64,000 bases of DNA, from assembly GCA_963556495.2 (NCBI GenBank), contig OY747702.1:3780501-3844500 (forward strand). The letters run 5' to 3'. The notes below the pieces were generated by a model that ran no database searches, had not been told where the DNA came from, and saw only the letters and a program-made list of their open reading frames with translations. Within the stretch, counting starts at the first letter, position 1, and each line of letters opens with the position of its first letter. Shown here one piece after another: positions 1 through 11,974 of the stretch. The translations under genes were made by a program, and so were the position numbers. Source of the stretch: Valencia hispanica (Eukaryota; Chordata; Actinopteri; Cyprinodontiformes; Valenciidae).

Positions 1-150
1 CATAGTCTGTTCCCATTTCCTCTTTCTATGCCTCTTGTTTCAACCAGTTTCTCCTGTTCCTGATGTGAGTTAGGTTCAATTAAAAATCCTTACTTATGCC
101 TCTCATCAGCGGCTGTCTGCATTTTGGCTCTGCACCAGAAAAACATAACA
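1..150 (+). repeat. 3' end of an LTR (cut by the window edge)
   Basis: The first 150 bases look like the end of a fish Gypsy-type LTR. An AATTAAAAAT stretch near 78 could act as a poly(A) signal, and the segment ends in AAACATAACA at 141-150, closing with CA. The layout resembles the end of the complete solo LTR at 17729-18402, which also has an ATTAAA, a CTGCATTT motif and an AAACATGACA end. The 5' part lies outside the window, so neither the family nor a target duplication can be confirmed. Confidence 0.4.
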
Positions 151-997
151 AAGAGACAGACCGACTGGCAGACAGACACATGTATATAGACTGATACGAT
201 TACGAGGACAATGAAAAGAAAAAAAACCCACCCCTGATTACGATCGTCTGTGCAAAATCAGGCCACGATCATATTGTTACTGCATGCAAAGCCCATTACC
301 ATCCATATAAGACGATTCGCATTGATAAGAGGAGGAGGTTGTGAATAGTTTATTTCTATTTCATATGTATATTTCCAGTTTTGTTGTATTTGGAATTTGA
401 ATAAATGTTCTTCAGTTGGAGTCAACCCTAACTATTTACTATAGTGTTATTTAAATAGGGTGATAAATATGTTGGATATTTAACCCCCCCCCCCCCCCCC
501 CAAAAAAAAACAGTTTGATTTTAGGCATATAATTGAATTTGAATACAATCAGTATTTTCTTCACTAAAGCCACTGTAACTTTGCTTTACTTCACTTTATC
601 AACATGAATCGTGGTACAGGTAATCTCCACATGTTGGTTTATGATTTTCTGCAGTTTATATTCTACTGGACCATATTTTAATGTATTATACTGTAACATG
701 AGAATAAAAAATAGGCTTGAATAAAGAATCTTGTAATTTGTCTATGTTCCAGCTACAATTACTCTGGCACAGTAACATATGCTGTAACCTTTACACCTCT
801 GATGAAATCTCACAAACCTTTGCTTTATTTTGATACCAAGTTTGTTTACACAGAGTTTGTTTTTGCAGAGAAAAACGAAATTAATGTTGGGCATGTCTTA
901 TTCGAGCTAAGAGTAAGGAGAGACCCTGGGACTTAAGAGGTTAAAGAAACTGAACAAGCCAATACCGGAGATTGATGTTGGCTTAAAAGGGAAATGG
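151..997. other. Noncoding stretch, C/A homopolymer tract
   Basis: I see no gene here. A run of about 18 C followed by 9 A lies near 484-511, a likely polymorphic or assembly-sensitive tract. The rest is AT-rich and without recognisable element ends. The open frame of the next ORF begins upstream of its first ATG, just after a stop at about 914-916. Confidence 0.6.
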
Positions 998-1423
998 ATG
1001 TCAATAACAGATCCCCCTCCAATTCCCATCCCCACAGTATTATTAAGCACACCTTCACCAATGCCAACTAATGCTCCAGTAACCACTCCAGGAGTACCAG
1101 CAATAGCTGCCACTCATATCCCACCACCAGTTACTTTCAACGGGCAACTTACAACACAAGGGACCATACCTAAAACTACTAAGACGGTTGCACCAGGTAT
1201 AGAACAGTTTCTCTTTAATATGAGTGACGAGGTCAGGTCTGACCTTCATCAGGGGGGACTGGATACAAATAATGGTTCGCAATATCAGAATATAAACAAT
1301 CCCAGTTATAGGCGAATTCGAGGTAAACCACAAAATGTAGTTGTGCCTAAAGCAAGTATACCTAGGCCGGTGGAAGACCAACTTTTAGCAAAAGCTAATC
1401 AAAATAGCTGGTATTTATATTAA
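998..1423 (+). CDS. Orphan Pro/Thr-rich ORF, 141 codons
   Basis: I do not recognise this protein. The frame is open from about 917, so the ATG at 998 may be internal to an exon. The N-terminal half (residues 1-60) is rich in Pro, Thr and Ala. The C-terminal half is polar, with many Asn and Gln plus a basic patch (YRRIRGKPQ), and ends in SWYLY. There is no signal peptide or membrane segment. AT-rich noncoding DNA follows it. It could be the last exon of a host gene, a fragment of a viral or retroelement structural protein, or chance. Its biased but non-repetitive composition is the only reason to list it. Confidence 0.25.
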   Translation: MSITDPPPIPIPTVLLSTPSPMPTNAPVTTPGVPAIAATHIPPPVTFNGQLTTQGTIPKTTKTVAPGIEQFLFNMSDEVRSDLHQGGLDTNNGSQYQNINNPSYRRIRGKPQNVVVPKASIPRPVEDQLLAKANQNSWYLY

Positions 1424-1905
1424 TATGCATTTTGAATTTACAGTTAAGATTTTATTAATGTTTGCATTTAATTGCATTTTAAGATGAATTCATTCATTTT
1501 TGCATTTAATCATACTTTAACTTGAGTTAAAGACAATTCAAAGGCTATATTCGAGAAGTGAAGCTGCGTTGACTGCTTTTTAACTCTACTGAATTCTTTG
1601 CATGTTGAACCGGATCAACAGTGGGTGTGGATTTTTCTCAGTAGATTGACTGTGATTTTAGAAGGCACCTTAGGCTCAAATATGTAAACTAAAATGTCTA
1701 CACTGGAAAAGATTTTAAGTATTTACAGTATAAGTGGAGCAAAATATATATTTTTTATAAAGTCTTGTGTGTTTCAATTCATAGAACCAGACGGGGTCTC
1801 GATTCAGAAAACAGGTTGAAATGTTCTGGAAGGAAAGTGGTGTCTCTTGCCTTCAAAAAAACAGTAGGACTTAAAGGTATGTCTATGATTGTCCAATCTC
1901 CAAAG
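1424..1905. other. Noncoding AT-rich stretch
   Basis: No gene or element is recognised. The Gypsy integrase similarity begins after about 1905. Confidence 0.5.
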
Positions 1906-2658
1906 CTTGCCACTTAATCGCACTTTCAAAACACCCGTCGGCTTACGAAACCGCCCGACTCCTCATCCGTCACGTCTTCAGGCTACATGGAATACCAACC
2001 GAAATCCTCTCTGACCTTGGTCCCCAGTTTGTTTCTCAAGTCTGGAAGAATTTCGGTTTAGCACTGGGGGCCAAGGTTCGTCTCACTTCCTCACCTTCAA
2101 TCTAATGGCCAGTGTGAGCACCTGAACCAAGAGGTCGAGAACACATTATGCTGTGTTTGTGCCCTAAATCCAACTTCCTGGAACCAAAACCTGTTTTGGA
2201 TGGAATATGCCTATAATACCCACATCTCATCCGTGACATCTAGAACCCACCATTCCGGTAGGTACACCAGAAAACTGCCCTCCAAATTCATCAGACCATT
2301 CCCCATAGAAACTGTCAGCCCTTTTACAGTTAAACTTGAACTTCCTGCTCATCTCAAAGTTCACCCGGTTTTTCATGTCTTGCAAATCAAGCCCATTTCT
2401 TCCAGCCCGTTGTGCCTTCCTACCACACCCCCACCACCCGTCAGGATCATCGACGGGCAGCCCTCCTACACTGTGAGACGCATCATTGATGTGCACCCTC
2501 GGGGTCGTGGCCGCCAGTATCTGATGAACTGGAAAGGCTACGGTCCCGAGGAACGTAAGTGGGTTACGGCTTCTTTTATTTTAGATTCCTCGCTCATCAG
2601 GAACTTCGAGGCTTCATCCGCATCATCATCTGGTCGTCCGCCAGGAGGCGTCCATTAA
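1906..2658 (+). pseudogene. Ty3/Gypsy integrase-chromodomain remnant (plus)
   Basis: This is the 3' end of a Gypsy pol gene of the chromovirus type common in fish. Around 1940-2060 one frame reads as the integrase core ([19 protein letters not shown]), where the second catalytic Asp sits in the SDLGPQF motif. Stops and a frame change follow. From 2200 a continuous 152-codon frame holds the integrase C-terminal region (VHPVFHVLQIKP) and a chromodomain (YTVRRIIDV, then YLMNWKGYGPEERKWV). The frame stops at 2656-2658, just before a purine-rich stretch and GGTACTG, the usual Gypsy junction with the 3' LTR. It faces a similar remnant on the other strand at 3050-3850. Confidence 0.85.
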
Positions 2659-2668
2659 GGGGGAGGTA

Positions 2669-3045
2669 CTGTTAGGAGTCTGTTGCTGGGTGCTGGTGTT
2701 TGGGTGGTATGTTTCTCCATTACCTCTTTCCTTAGGGTGTGATTGGCAGGTGCTGCAACTGGTGCTGCTCTTCAAACCTCATCACAGCTCCAATTCAAAA
2801 AGGGAGTGGCTCCTTGAGGCTGACCCCAGATGGTTCCGCTGTCAAGCGTGTTACAAGGCCAATTTAGTTGCTTACCATAGCAAAATCTATTTAGATGTTC
2901 CAAGTGAACACTTACTTTCTATCTGTCTGCAGTTCCACTCCTAATATCCTTCGGAGATCCTTCGTCATTCCCGAGCTCCATTCCTGCATTGAGTCCTCTG
3001 CTGGTGATCCTCACGGTTGGTCCAGAACTAACAAACTTCAAGATA
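2669..3045. repeat. Gypsy LTR remnant(s) between two convergent elements
   Basis: Immediately after the purine tract and the GGTAC of the plus-strand Gypsy remnant, DNA beginning TGTTAGGAGTC runs to about 3045, where the reverse-strand chromodomain frame begins. In Gypsy elements this position holds the 3' LTR. Because the second remnant is convergent, the stretch may contain the 3' LTR of either element or a fusion of both. I could not define the outer LTR end or a target duplication. Confidence 0.5.
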
Positions 3046-3049
3046 CAAG

Positions 3050-3852
3050 TCAATTCGCTGATGGAAGTCGGTGATTAGGGACAGCTCAACGATGTGTTGG
3101 GAAAGAACCCAGGAGCATTCTTCAGGTCTGTAACCCAGCCAGTCCACCAAATACTGGAACCCTCTGCCTTGGGAACGAGAATCGATAATTAGGCGCACTG
3201 TTTAGTCTGGCCCACCGTCAAAAAAGCGGGGTGGAGGAGGCTGAGTGGAAGGTGGCGACAAGAGGTGACCTGACGTGATGCTTCAGCTGGGAGCAGTGAA
3301 AGACTGGGTTCACCTTCAGAAAAGCTGGAAGGCGGAAGCGGTAGGTGACCGGGTTGATACAGTTGATGATGGGGTATGGACCGATGAAACGGGGAGTGAG
3401 TTTCCGGCAGTCAGAATGCAGTTTGAGGTTTTTGGTGGAAAGCCAGACCAGGTCCCCAAGTTGATAGGTGGGTTCAGGTCAACGTTGACAACGTTGCTGC
3501 CTCCCATTGTGCGAGTGATCAAAGCCTTGGCTCGAATTCAGGCTGCTCTGGGACGTCGGACGAACTGTTGAGCAGACGGGACCTCCACTTCGACCTCTTG
3601 AAGGGCGAAGGCAAGAGGGTGGAAGTCATAATAAATCTCAAAGGGTGAGACCAGTGGCAGAAGAAACCTGAAGGTTGATGGCCAACTCGGCCAAGAGCAA
3701 GGTGCGTGGCCAGTAGAAGGGAGAGAGAAGACGTAGAAGATATCTCCCCACTTGTTGATTGGTGCATTCCGTCTCGCCGTTGGTCTCTGGGTGGAAACCG
3801 GAGGAGAAGCTGCAGTGGGCGACGATAAACCGGCAGAAAACCTTCCAGAAAG
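3050..3852 (-). pseudogene. Ty3/Gypsy integrase-chromodomain remnant (minus)
   Basis: Read on the minus strand from 3850 downward, the integrase core appears (FSSGFHPETNGETECTNQQV, with the catalytic Glu in the GETE context), then the HHCC-distal part and the C-terminal barrel region (about 3530-3290). Near 3200-3050 follows a chromodomain ([18 protein letters not shown]). Several frame changes and stops break it. The element is a relative of, but not a copy of, the plus-strand remnant: the two point at each other with about 380 bp of LTR-like DNA between them. The upstream end is cut at about 3852 by the 5' junction of the L1 insertion, with AGAAAAGC shared by both sides. Confidence 0.85.
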
Positions 3853-4560
3853 AAAAGCTACAGCGATGTCCTGGACTCAATAGATAAGAAGCTAACCAGC
3901 CTAGATGCCCGTCTGGGCCTAGTTGAGGTTCTCCATAAAGAATTTCAAGCTCTAAGGGAATCCCTGGAGTTCAGCCAAGAACAGGTAGCATCGCTCGCTG
4001 CAGAAAACCAAACGCTTAGGGAGAGTGTAAAGAAACTCACAGAGGGGATGACGCAACTGTCCGGAGAAAGTAAGAGGATGAAAGAAACTATCTTGGATAT
4101 ACAGGCCAGGGGAATGCGGGACAATCTTGTTTTTTCCGGGATCCCAGAACAGGCTGAGGACGACGCTGAATCCACCGTCCGAGATTTTCTCCAACATCAG
4201 TTAAAGCTCCCAAGCGATATGGTAAAAAACATAGCTTTTCACCGCGTTCACCGCCTAGGAGGTAAGAAGCCCAACAACAGCCGGCCGCGACCAATTGTTG
4301 CTAAATTCGAGCATTACAAGCAAAAAGAGCAGGTCAGAGGCCAGGGCAGAGAGCTGTGGGGAATGAATTACAGCGTTAATTATCAATATCCGAAGGAAAT
4401 CCTGGATAGAAGGCGCTTTTTGTTCCCAATCAGAAAGAAATATATCAGTGAAGGCACCAGAGCTACAGTAGCGGTAGATAAACTGTGTGTAATGGGCAGC
4501 TGTTCAGGGACCCCCAGCTTACTCCTTGGCTTTATTAGTCATGTAACACTGGTCAGATAA
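3853..4560 (+). pseudogene. L1 ORF1 protein, truncated and frameshifted
   Basis: ORF1p is the RNA-binding chaperone of L1 ribonucleoprotein particles. The preserved part starts in the coiled coil (heptads over about 3860-4060, ending KKLTEGMTQL), then the RRM-like domain (RDNLVFSGIPE at about 4117) and the C-terminal domain with basic RRRFLFPIRKKY. Compared with the intact copy at 62516-63301 it lacks the N-terminal tail, and one T is missing near 4489 (GTGTAATG against GTGTTAATG). That shift replaces the last residues and extends the frame to 4560. Confidence 0.9.
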
Positions 4561-4949
4561 GAGTTGTTTTATCAGTCAACAATAATGTAATGTTAGCACA
4601 GCACTGTAAAGTTGTTTACATTACTCAATGTGGGCGGGGCCAGGGCTAAGCACTGGGATACTGGCTCTTATTCCTTTCTCATCTTCACATGTCTATCACC
4701 AAATGTCTTTGTCACTCCTTTTTCCTTCTTTTATCACTCACACACACACACATCATTTTTTCATAATATAACTATTTCTTTCTCTCTCACCCTCACCCTT
4801 AACACCTTCACAACTTTCTTCTATTTCTCTTATTCTTATATCTCGGCTTTTGGATTTTCAATCAGGCAACCCCAAGCACAAACTAATAATACACCTGTGT
4901 TTATCAGTTTCTATGGTGATATGGACTTTACAACTTTAATCTCAAAACT

Positions 4950-7900
4950 ATGACTACTCTAAGGTTTGTCACGTGGAATGTTCATGGAGCTGGCACCCGA
5001 GAGAAAAGAGTTAAGATTCTTAACCAGCTTAAAAGATTGAAGGCAGATGTCGTCTTATTACAAGAAACCCATAAATCTACCTCAGCTGCAGATGATCTTA
5101 AATCCCCTGAGTTTCCTAATGTGTTTTCTGCATGCTAAAACTCCAGACAAAGGGGAGTAGCAATATTAATAAATAAAAATGTAAATTTTACAGTAATAGA
5201 TACAGTTACAGATCCAGAGGGTAGATTTATTATAGTAAAACTATCTATACATAACCAAAAGTTATGTATTGTCAGTATATATGGTCCAAATGTTGATGAC
5301 CCCTCATTCTTTCATTCCTTCTTCTCGGTGCTCCTTGAACACATGGATTGCTCACTTCTTCTGGGGGGCGACCTCAACTTTGGTTTGGTTAAAATGAAGA
5401 AATAGACAGGCTCAGCACAGCAGGGACTCAGCGCAGCTGGAAATCTATAGATATAGTCAAACAGTACATGAGCGATTATGGACTTTGTGATGCATGGCGA
5501 TCTCTTCACCCCAATGACAAAAAATATACTTTCTTCTCAAATGTCCACCATTCATATTCTCGACTGGATTATTTGTTAGTCAGCAGCTCACTGTTGACTG
5601 ACATTTCAGACACTGAGATACACCCTATAGCTGTTAGCGATCATGCTCCTGTTTCTCTAACTTTAGTAAATAAAACAGAAACACCTCAAAGCAAAAATTG
5701 AGGATTAAATATATCCTTATTTAAGGATAAAGAATTTATTAAATATTTCGAAAAAGAGTGGGCCTCATATTTGGAATATAACGACCTCCCTGGTACATCG
5801 CCATCCATTCTTTGGGAGGCAGGAAAAGCTGTGATTAGAGGTAAAATAATCTCATTCTCATCAAATAAAAAGAAAATGGAAAAAAAACGTATTCAGGAAT
5901 TAGAAGAAACTATTAATACATTAGAAGCTTCTGTAGATGAGGAGAGACTAGGCAAAATCCGTAAAGCAAAGCTAGAATTAAATCAAATTAAATAATAAAC
6001 AGACCCAGTTCTTAATTCAAAGACTTAGGATAGAAAACTTTGAACAAGGTAATAAATCAGGTAGATTTTTGGCTAACCAGCTTAAAATTAATAAAGAAAA
6101 AGCAACTATATCTGCTATTAAAGATCAGACCAGGAATACAGTATTTGATCCTGGAAGAATAAAAAACACATTTAAAGAATTTTACATGGCTTTATACTCA
6201 CCAGAGATAAATCCATCGGATCATGAAATTGAAAAAATGTTTGATAACATAACACTACCTAAATTATCTGAAAGTCAAGCGATGGCCCTGGATTCACCAC
6301 TAACAGCGGCTGAACTCCAGGAGGCCCTCCAAGGCATGCCCAATAAAAAGGCTCCAGGCCCAGATGGATTTCCAGCAGAGTTCTATAAAGAATTCTGGAA
6401 TATTCTGGCACCAAAATTCCACAGAATGCTGCAGGAAACCAAGGAAAATGGCAGACTCCCACCAAATATGAATTCTGCCTACATTAGTCTTCTACTAAAA
6501 TCAGGTAAAGACCCTTTGTTTCCTACCAGTTATCGTCCCATATCCCTTATTAATGTTGATCTTAAAATAATCTGCAAAGCCCTCGCAAAAAGGATAGAGA
6601 AAGTAACCCCTCTTATAATACATCCTGATCAAACTGGTTATATTAAAGGGAGACATTCATCCACAAATTCACGTAGATTAATAGATTTAATAGATTTTTC
6701 TTACTGTAAAAACATTAAACCAATATATTATCTTTAGATGCAGAAAAAGCATTTGATAGAGTTAACTGGAAATTCTTATTTGTAACCTTACATAAATTTG
6801 GCTTTGGAAATTATTTTATAAACCGGTTGAAAATATTATACAGTTCACCAACAGCATGTATCAGGACAAATAACCAAACATCATCTAGGTTTTATCTTCA
6901 GAGAGGTACCAGGCCGGGATGTCCAATCTCTCACTCCCTGTTCGCTATTTGTATTGAACCACTGCAGCAATCAGGCAAACTCACAATATTAAAGGCATAA
7001 AATGCAATAACATAGAACATAAAATCAGTCTTTATGCAGATGATGTATTACTTTTTCTCCAGCATTCACAAACCTCTTTCTCTCAGGTAATCGGGTTGAT
7101 AAACTCTCACTCAAATGTTTCAGATTATTCTATAAATTGGTTAAAATCTACAGTTCTTCCAATCAATTGTTCTGTCCAGAATCCAACTAATACACAACTG
7201 CAGTCAGGGAATATTACCTATTTGGGTATCAATGTCTCACCAAGACTGGCAGATTTAATAAAGCTAAACTACATCCCACTTTTAAAAAAAGTGGAAGATG
7301 ATCTTGCTAGACCATATTACTTATGGGAAGGGTTGCTTCAATAAAAATGATGGTTTTGCCCAGAATCAACTACTTATTCTCAATGATCCCAAGTAAACCA
7401 TCACTAGACTGGTTTAGATCTCTGGACTCCTCTATCTCTACATTTCTTTGGAAAGATAAACCCCCACGTATCAGCTTAAAAACACTGCAGAAGACCAAAG
7501 AAAAAGGAGGTCTAGATCTACCAAACTTCCATCATTATTTCTTAGCCAACAGGCTCCAATACATCTCAAGATGGTTAAAACATAGCTACCTAGACGAGTC
7601 CTGGATAGACATAGAACAGACAGTATGTAATGAGATAAAACTTTCAGACCTACCATTTATTAGCTCAAATATAAAACAATATGAATGCTTTAAAAGCATA
7701 AATATCAGCTCCTCTCTGACAGCATGGTGGGAGTTTCTAAAAACGACAGAGTCCACAATAATCCCATGCAGACGTACACCCATCTGGAATAACCCCAACA
7801 TCTTGCAAAAACAATTTATGATAAGTTTCCCAGTCTGGAGGTGCAATGGAATTGAATACCTGGAACATATATTTGAAGGAACAGACTTTATCCCATTTAA

Positions 7901-8664
7901 TACATTAATTACACAATATGGAATTGATAAAAACAAATTCTTAGAATATCAACAAATTAAATCTATCATTAAAGGTAAATTTTGGCTCAATACAGTTGAA
8001 TTACAAATTCCAGCAAGAGTTTTAGATTTTCTTAATCTCAACCCCCCCAAATTGCTGTCTAAAATATACAAAACTTGATCTACATTAGATGAATCAATAG
8101 CCATCCCTATTTCAAAATGGGAGGTGGATTTATCAGCCAGCTTTGACCAAAACGTCTGGTCTCAGATATGTTTAAGAACCTTTTAAAATAACAAAAAATC
8201 CTCATTTGCAATTAATACAATACAAAATCCTTCATAGAGTACACTATACAGGTCAACGAATGTTTAGGATGGGTTTTACATCGTCTAATACCTGCTTACA
8301 ATGGACAAGCAATATACCAGATACTTATGTTCATGCGCTTTGGTTCTGTCCACCTGTTAAGACATTTTGGTGCCAGATATGTGAGGATTTATCAAAGTGT
8401 CTGAAATGTAACATCCCACCATCTCCCTCAATTTGCCTGTTAGGAAATTTTTATGATGTCACCATGGACACAAAGTCAGTTCTAATGGTTCACATTGCCT
8501 TATGCATCACTAAGAAAACTATCCTCCTGAACTGGAAAAATAAAAAAGCTCTTAATATTAATCAGTATTAAAATCTCTTGTTGGACCATATTGGTCTTGA
8601 GACGGCCTCTGGCTCCATATATGATCAATCTCTCTGGGCTCCTTTGATCGGTTCCATCAACTAG
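4950..8664 (+). pseudogene. L1 ORF2 (endonuclease-reverse transcriptase), broken
   Basis: ORF2 supplies target-site nicking and reverse transcription. It starts with an APE-type endonuclease (TWNVHGAGTREK; LLQETH). A TGC TAA at 5136-5138 stops the frame where the other copy reads TGC TAT. A diverged endonuclease follows to about 5690 (SDHAPVSLTL). The RT domain runs over about 6250-7100: KKAPGPDGFPAEF, SYRPISLIN, DQTGYIKGRHS, then in other frames DAEKAFDRVNWKF and LYADDVLLF. The catalytic YADD is still encoded near 7035. The C-terminal region (7096-8571) carries more breaks, and a TAG at 8662-8664 ends the ancestral frame. At least six disruptions are visible. Confidence 0.92.
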
Positions 8665-11412
8665 TGGGGGTGGGGGGCACTTGGTTTTGTCGTTTGGGAC
8701 ACTGTTGCTGATGTGGGGGTTTTGGGGTTGGAGGTGTCTGGGGGGGACCCCAGGGGGTGGGATCACTGGGCGGATGGGGCGCTGGACGTCGTGGCCGGCC
8801 TGGGGTTGGGCTTTGGGTGGTAACTCCTGATGGCTGCATACGGTGCCTTGGGGGGATTGCACTGGCGGACATGGGTTACTGGCCTGGTAGCTGTGCTGCG
8901 CCTGGGTAGGATCTGGTGTAGGCCTGGGGATTCGGGGGTCGGGGGCGCCGCACCCCCTAGCTGTGGTCCTGGCTGGGGGTCGGCCGGCGTGGCGTCTCTG
9001 TTGGCTGTGGGGGTCGGGGCCAACTCAACCTGGGTGTCTAGTGTCTTTTGTGTTTTGAGAGTAGAGCGAATGTCAGGGTGGGTTTAGTTCCCCTTCTGGG
9101 ATGGGGCTGGGGGGACTGCCTTGGGGTCCATGGGGCTTTGTGGTGCTGTGGCCGTGGGCCCCGGGTCGAACGTGCCATGGCCTCCCTCCCCCGGTGGATC
9201 CCGGTGAACAGCGGTGCCTATTGGGGTCAGTGGGGGAGCTGGCTCCCTGGGAAGACATTTTGTCTCCCAGTCCTTCCCTCCCCATCCCTGGACACCTCTG
9301 TCCACCCGCTCCATCACTTTACCACTCATATAGGGTCTTGGGGCATGGGCACATCAACTGGGGTGCGAGGAGGGGCTTCCCTCCTCGCTATCCCGTGGTG
9401 TCCTGGGTCCCAATTTTAATATACAACTTAGACACTCCCACTTATAACATTCTCATGCGACACATATGTAGGGACTTTGGGGGGGGCACACTTTTCGGCA
9501 TCCAGAGGGGGAGCGGTTCAATCAGCTTCACCTCTGGTGCCGGTGCCCACTGTTACACCACATATAGACACTGAGGGCTCGGGGTGGGGGTTACGGGATG
9601 TGTGGCTGCCTTCCCCACATCATTCCCCTCTGTTTTAAATGCACATTATAACAACACGCATATACACCATACCCGAGCGGGAGGATGGAGGCTAGGGGTC
9701 TATTCACACCCCTGTTCGCTACGGGCCATCAGGGGTTGGGGTCCGGAGGAGGAACAGGCGGTCTGGTCGGGGTCCTGGGCTGTCGGGCTGCTTTGCCACT
9801 GTGGGGCCCTTGGCGGTCTGCTTGTCTCCGTCCTAGAAGGTAGGGGGTCCATCTCCCGGGTCCGGGGGCTGGTGGCTCTACTGGGGCATCGGTACCTGGA
9901 CCTGGGAGCATAAAGTGTGTATGGGGTGTGTGAGTGAGGGTACAGCGTCATTTTTTTGGGTGTCTTGGTGAGTCAGTGAGAATGTATGGGTTTAAGAGGG
10001 AGGGAACGTATGACTGTGTCTGTATGTCTTTGTCTACATGTCAGGTTGGATCTTGGTCTGCCCGCTCGCCTGGCGCACCTAAGGCCTTACACTTAATGGG
10101 GGGCCTATTTCTCCTCTGTCACTCCCCGCCGGTGATGGGGGCCCCTGTCTGCCGGTGCATCGGTGGTCAATCCGGTTCGGACCTGGTGCTTGCCAGCCCG
10201 GGCCTGGGGGGGCCTGTGTGTCGGTCGGCTGATGCGCTGGGCCGATATTTTCCTTTGGTTGGTTGGGGCACCTCTTTTAGGGGTGCCAGGTTTGGGTTTG
10301 TTGGGTGGTGCCTGCTCGGTGGCTCGGCGGGATGCGGATCCGGCATCTCTGCTCGGTAGATCACTTGTTCTGTGCGGACCGTGCGTGGCCGGTTCATTGG
10401 CGGGTTGGACCGGCCCTGGCCCTCGTTGGATGCCTGGTCTCGGCGCCCTGCGTTGCGCGGGATCAGGACCCGGGAGCTGGTACAACTTGGTGTCCAGATG
10501 CTGGCTGAGCCCGGCCTGGGGATGCTGTCCGTCCCCTGTGGCTATCGGTGGGGCGCTGGGATGTTGGCTGTGGGGATTGGCCTAGGGTTGAGGCGGCGCG
10601 TGCCGGGGGCCCCTCGTCGGCCGGTCCCTTGTCGGGTCCCTGCTGGGGGGTGGGATGCCCCTGGGCCCCGGCTCCATTGACCGGCCCGCCCTGGCGCGGC
10701 CGGTTGCCGGCGGGGCCCGTGGGCTCGTCACTGCTGCCCCCCGGGCCCCTGCATAGTGGCCGCTGGATGTTCCCCTGGGGTTCTCCTTTGCTCCACTCTT
10801 GGGGGATGAGGTCGGCCCTGCCCAGGTCCGCCTGGGGCTCTGGGGGTCCTTTGGACGTCTTTGCTCCGATCTCCTTCATGTCTGCATCGATTCCTGGGAG
10901 ACGGATTGATGCCTGGTCATACCAGCTATCGAACACTCTTATGGAGAAACCTTATATGCACCAGCATGCTAACACACACACATAGATGTGGGGTCTCTGG
11001 TGTTTAAGGATATATTCTTGGGCTGAGGTTATCATTACTAGAGCTTGATTAATCGGTACCATGAGTTTTTCTGTGACATTGTTGTTGTATTTTTATATCT
11101 ATATTTGTGTGATGTAGTTGTGTAATTCTTAGTTCACAATATGTGGTTTGTTTTGTCGATCTTCCTTTTTCGTGTTTTGTTTTGTTTTCCCCCCTCTCTC
11201 TGCCGTCCTGTGGGTATGGAGGCAGATTTAAATGTCTTCCTGTGTTTTCTTTGTTGCCCTTCCTCTCTTGTATTTTCAACTCACCCTCTCTCTTGACTTT
11301 TTGTTTCCTACCTCTCTTCTTCATCTTCCTTCTTACTTCTCCTTAATTTTCCGTCTCCGTGTCCATAACATCAGGAAATAAAAACCCCAACAATTCATAA
11401 TAAAGATTTTTC
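8665..11412 (+). other. L1 3' UTR, unusually long and G-rich
   Basis: From the ORF2 stop to the tail, about 2.75 kb is strongly G-rich on the sense strand, with many GGGG runs (for example 8665-8780, 10070-10250 and 10550-10900). It then becomes T-rich (11140-11350) and ends in AATAAA-containing sequence. Overlapping open frames on both strands are a by-product of the base composition: the minus-strand L1 copy at 39441-40180 shares the DNA but does not keep any one frame. The T-rich stretch plus AATAAA looks like a cleavage/polyadenylation region. Confidence 0.75.
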
Positions 11413-11974
11413 ACACATATATCAAGTGGAGGACTATAGCAAAAGCTGTACTGCTCCGCTTGTGAAAGTAAATCTGTTGGGCTTCTACTTGGTACTCAGA
11501 TACCAATTCTGAGCTCCACACTGCCAAACAGGACACGTAAAAAAAAAACAAAAAACAACTTCCAGCTTTTGGCAGTAAATGGGACTCCATTGCGATAGCA
11601 AAGCTCCTGTGATTTATTTATTAGTTTCCTCACAATTCCAAGTTTCGTTGTTGCCGAGTGGAGATAATAGCAATACTAATAAAGATGAATTCTATATTTT
11701 AAGTCTGATTTTATTTCAGCTTACGTTTTGATGTAGCTAGCAGAAAGCATTTAGTAAGCTGGTATAAGATGAACTTCTAATTCATATATAAATGTTGTAC
11801 AATGTCCATAGGATTTCTCACCTGACTTTTAATGTCAGATTACACACACATTCACACAGTATGTAGTCATGATGAAGATCAATAAATTCATTGTTATAAC
11901 ATATAATAATAAAAATATCCCTCAACCAAACAGATACATATGAAACATGAACCATGTGCAAATCGTATAGTTTG
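11413..11974. other. Noncoding stretch
   Basis: AT-rich DNA between the L1 tail and the L2-like tail. No gene or recognisable repeat was seen. Confidence 0.5.

Larger units (their letters stand above)
3853..11412 (+). mobile_element. L1-type LINE, 5'-truncated, broken (copy A)
   Basis: The copy runs from inside ORF1 through ORF2 and a long 3' UTR to AATAAAGATTTTT near 11412. Its start matches position 62608 of the second L1 copy in this window, so it lacks the 5' UTR and the first 30 or so codons of ORF1. ORF1 and ORF2 together with the 414-bp spacer are collinear with the copy at 62.3-64 kb. Many stops and frame changes show it cannot move. Flanking Gypsy sequence is not resumed on the right side, so a deletion may have accompanied insertion, or the flank has changed since. 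Confidence 0.9.

Noticed and set aside
2690..2944. 84-codon frame after the Gypsy chromodomain
   Set aside because: Lies in the LTR-like region following the element's purine tract; no protein similarity.
8657..10985. Many overlapping open frames of 60-157 codons on both strands
   Set aside because: They follow from G-rich composition in the L1 3' UTR; copy B shares the DNA but not a consistent frame, and no protein motif is visible.
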